Of a DNA stretch of 5,166 bases, positions 5,046 through 5,166 are shown piece by piece. Position numbers and translations under genes: made by a program. The first letter of the stretch is position 1. Every line of letters begins with the position of its first letter. The stretch covers positions 1 to 5,166 of the forward strand of contig DSBF01000241.1 in the NCBI GenBank assembly GCA_011049495.1. Direction: 5' to 3'. This DNA comes from Ignavibacteria bacterium (lineage in GTDB: Bacteria; Bacteroidota; Ignavibacteria; Ignavibacteriales; Melioribacteraceae). The notes under the pieces are model-generated. The model saw only the letters and a program-made list of their open reading frames with translations, searched no databases and had not been told where the DNA came from.

Positions 5046-5166
5046 AACAGGGAAAAAAAATCTCGAAATACTTTTTCTGACGGAAAACGGTCGATACCTT
5101 TAACGTCTTTGTAACCAGGGTCAAAACGGAGCGCTTCTGTGTGATCGAATCGAGAGTGTCCCAGAG
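5046..5166 (-). pseudogene. Fragment of a DDE transposase (IS4 superfamily, possibly IS1380-like), cut by IS630
   Basis: The minus frame starting at 5164 is open to the IS630 end and reads G-H-S-R-F-D-H-T-E-A-L-R-F-D, then G-I-D-R-F-P-S-E-K-V-F-R-D-F-F-S-L-F. This recalls the N-terminal region of IS1380-like and related IS4-superfamily transposases, where an H-x-x-x-L-R-x-D stretch is followed by F/V-P-S-x-x-T/V-x-x-x-F. The gene's start lies beyond the window. Inside the IS the frame adds a few chance codons and stops at 5024-5026. Rejoining the host sequence across one TA gives a stop after about ten codons (at 3903-3901). A different frame there stays open, so the gene was probably already frameshifted. 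The family call is tentative, that it is a transposase remnant is likely. Confidence 0.55.

Noticed and set aside
4858..5124. Minus-strand 88-codon open frame across the IS630 right end.
   Set aside because: It overlaps the transposase 3' end, both the repeat and the flank, and is in a different frame from the recognisable transposase fragment.

Overview
This window is an AT-rich stretch of bacterial accessory DNA dominated by insertion sequences. I cannot name the organism. Low GC, a type II toxin-antitoxin pair, a KilA-N gene and several transposase families in 5 kb suit an IS-rich, AT-rich Gram-negative genome such as some Desulfobacterota or Thiotrichales, but that is a weak inference.

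Layout, left to right. (1) 31-500, minus strand: a compact antitoxin-toxin operon (RelE/ParE-type toxin) with clear ribosome binding sites. (2) 501-817: AT-rich, gene-poor DNA. (3) 824-3049: a complete IS1634-family element of 2226 bp with 13-bp perfect terminal inverted repeats, flanked by TTATAA on both sides. It carries two divergent genes: a DDE transposase on plus and a small DUF6788-like protein with a Cys cluster on minus. (4) 3050-3753, minus strand: a KilA-N gene broken twice near its 3' end, by an in-frame TAG and, eight codons later, by the IS1634-family element. (5) 3933-5043: a complete IS630-family element of 1111 bp flanked by TA dinucleotides. (6) 5046-5166, minus strand: the start-side piece of another DDE transposase (IS4 superfamily, probably IS1380-like), cut by the IS630 element and running off the window.

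The most striking structure is the 46-bp segment between the two genes of the IS1634-family element. It is a near-perfect palindrome (20 of 23 base pairs of symmetry) that encodes the same promoter, TTGACA-17-TATATT, on both strands. Each -35 box covers codons 1-3 of the opposite gene, and each predicted transcript starts at or just before its own ATG. The two genes therefore seem to share one mirror-image promoter, to compete for RNA polymerase and to make leaderless mRNAs. The unrelated IS630 transposase has a similar arrangement (TTTACA-17-TATATT, predicted start on the A of its ATG). The resident genes (toxin-antitoxin pair and kilA-N) instead have Shine-Dalgarno sequences.

The history looks like repeated IS landing in already decaying mobile DNA: one IS in kilA-N and another in an older transposase gene.
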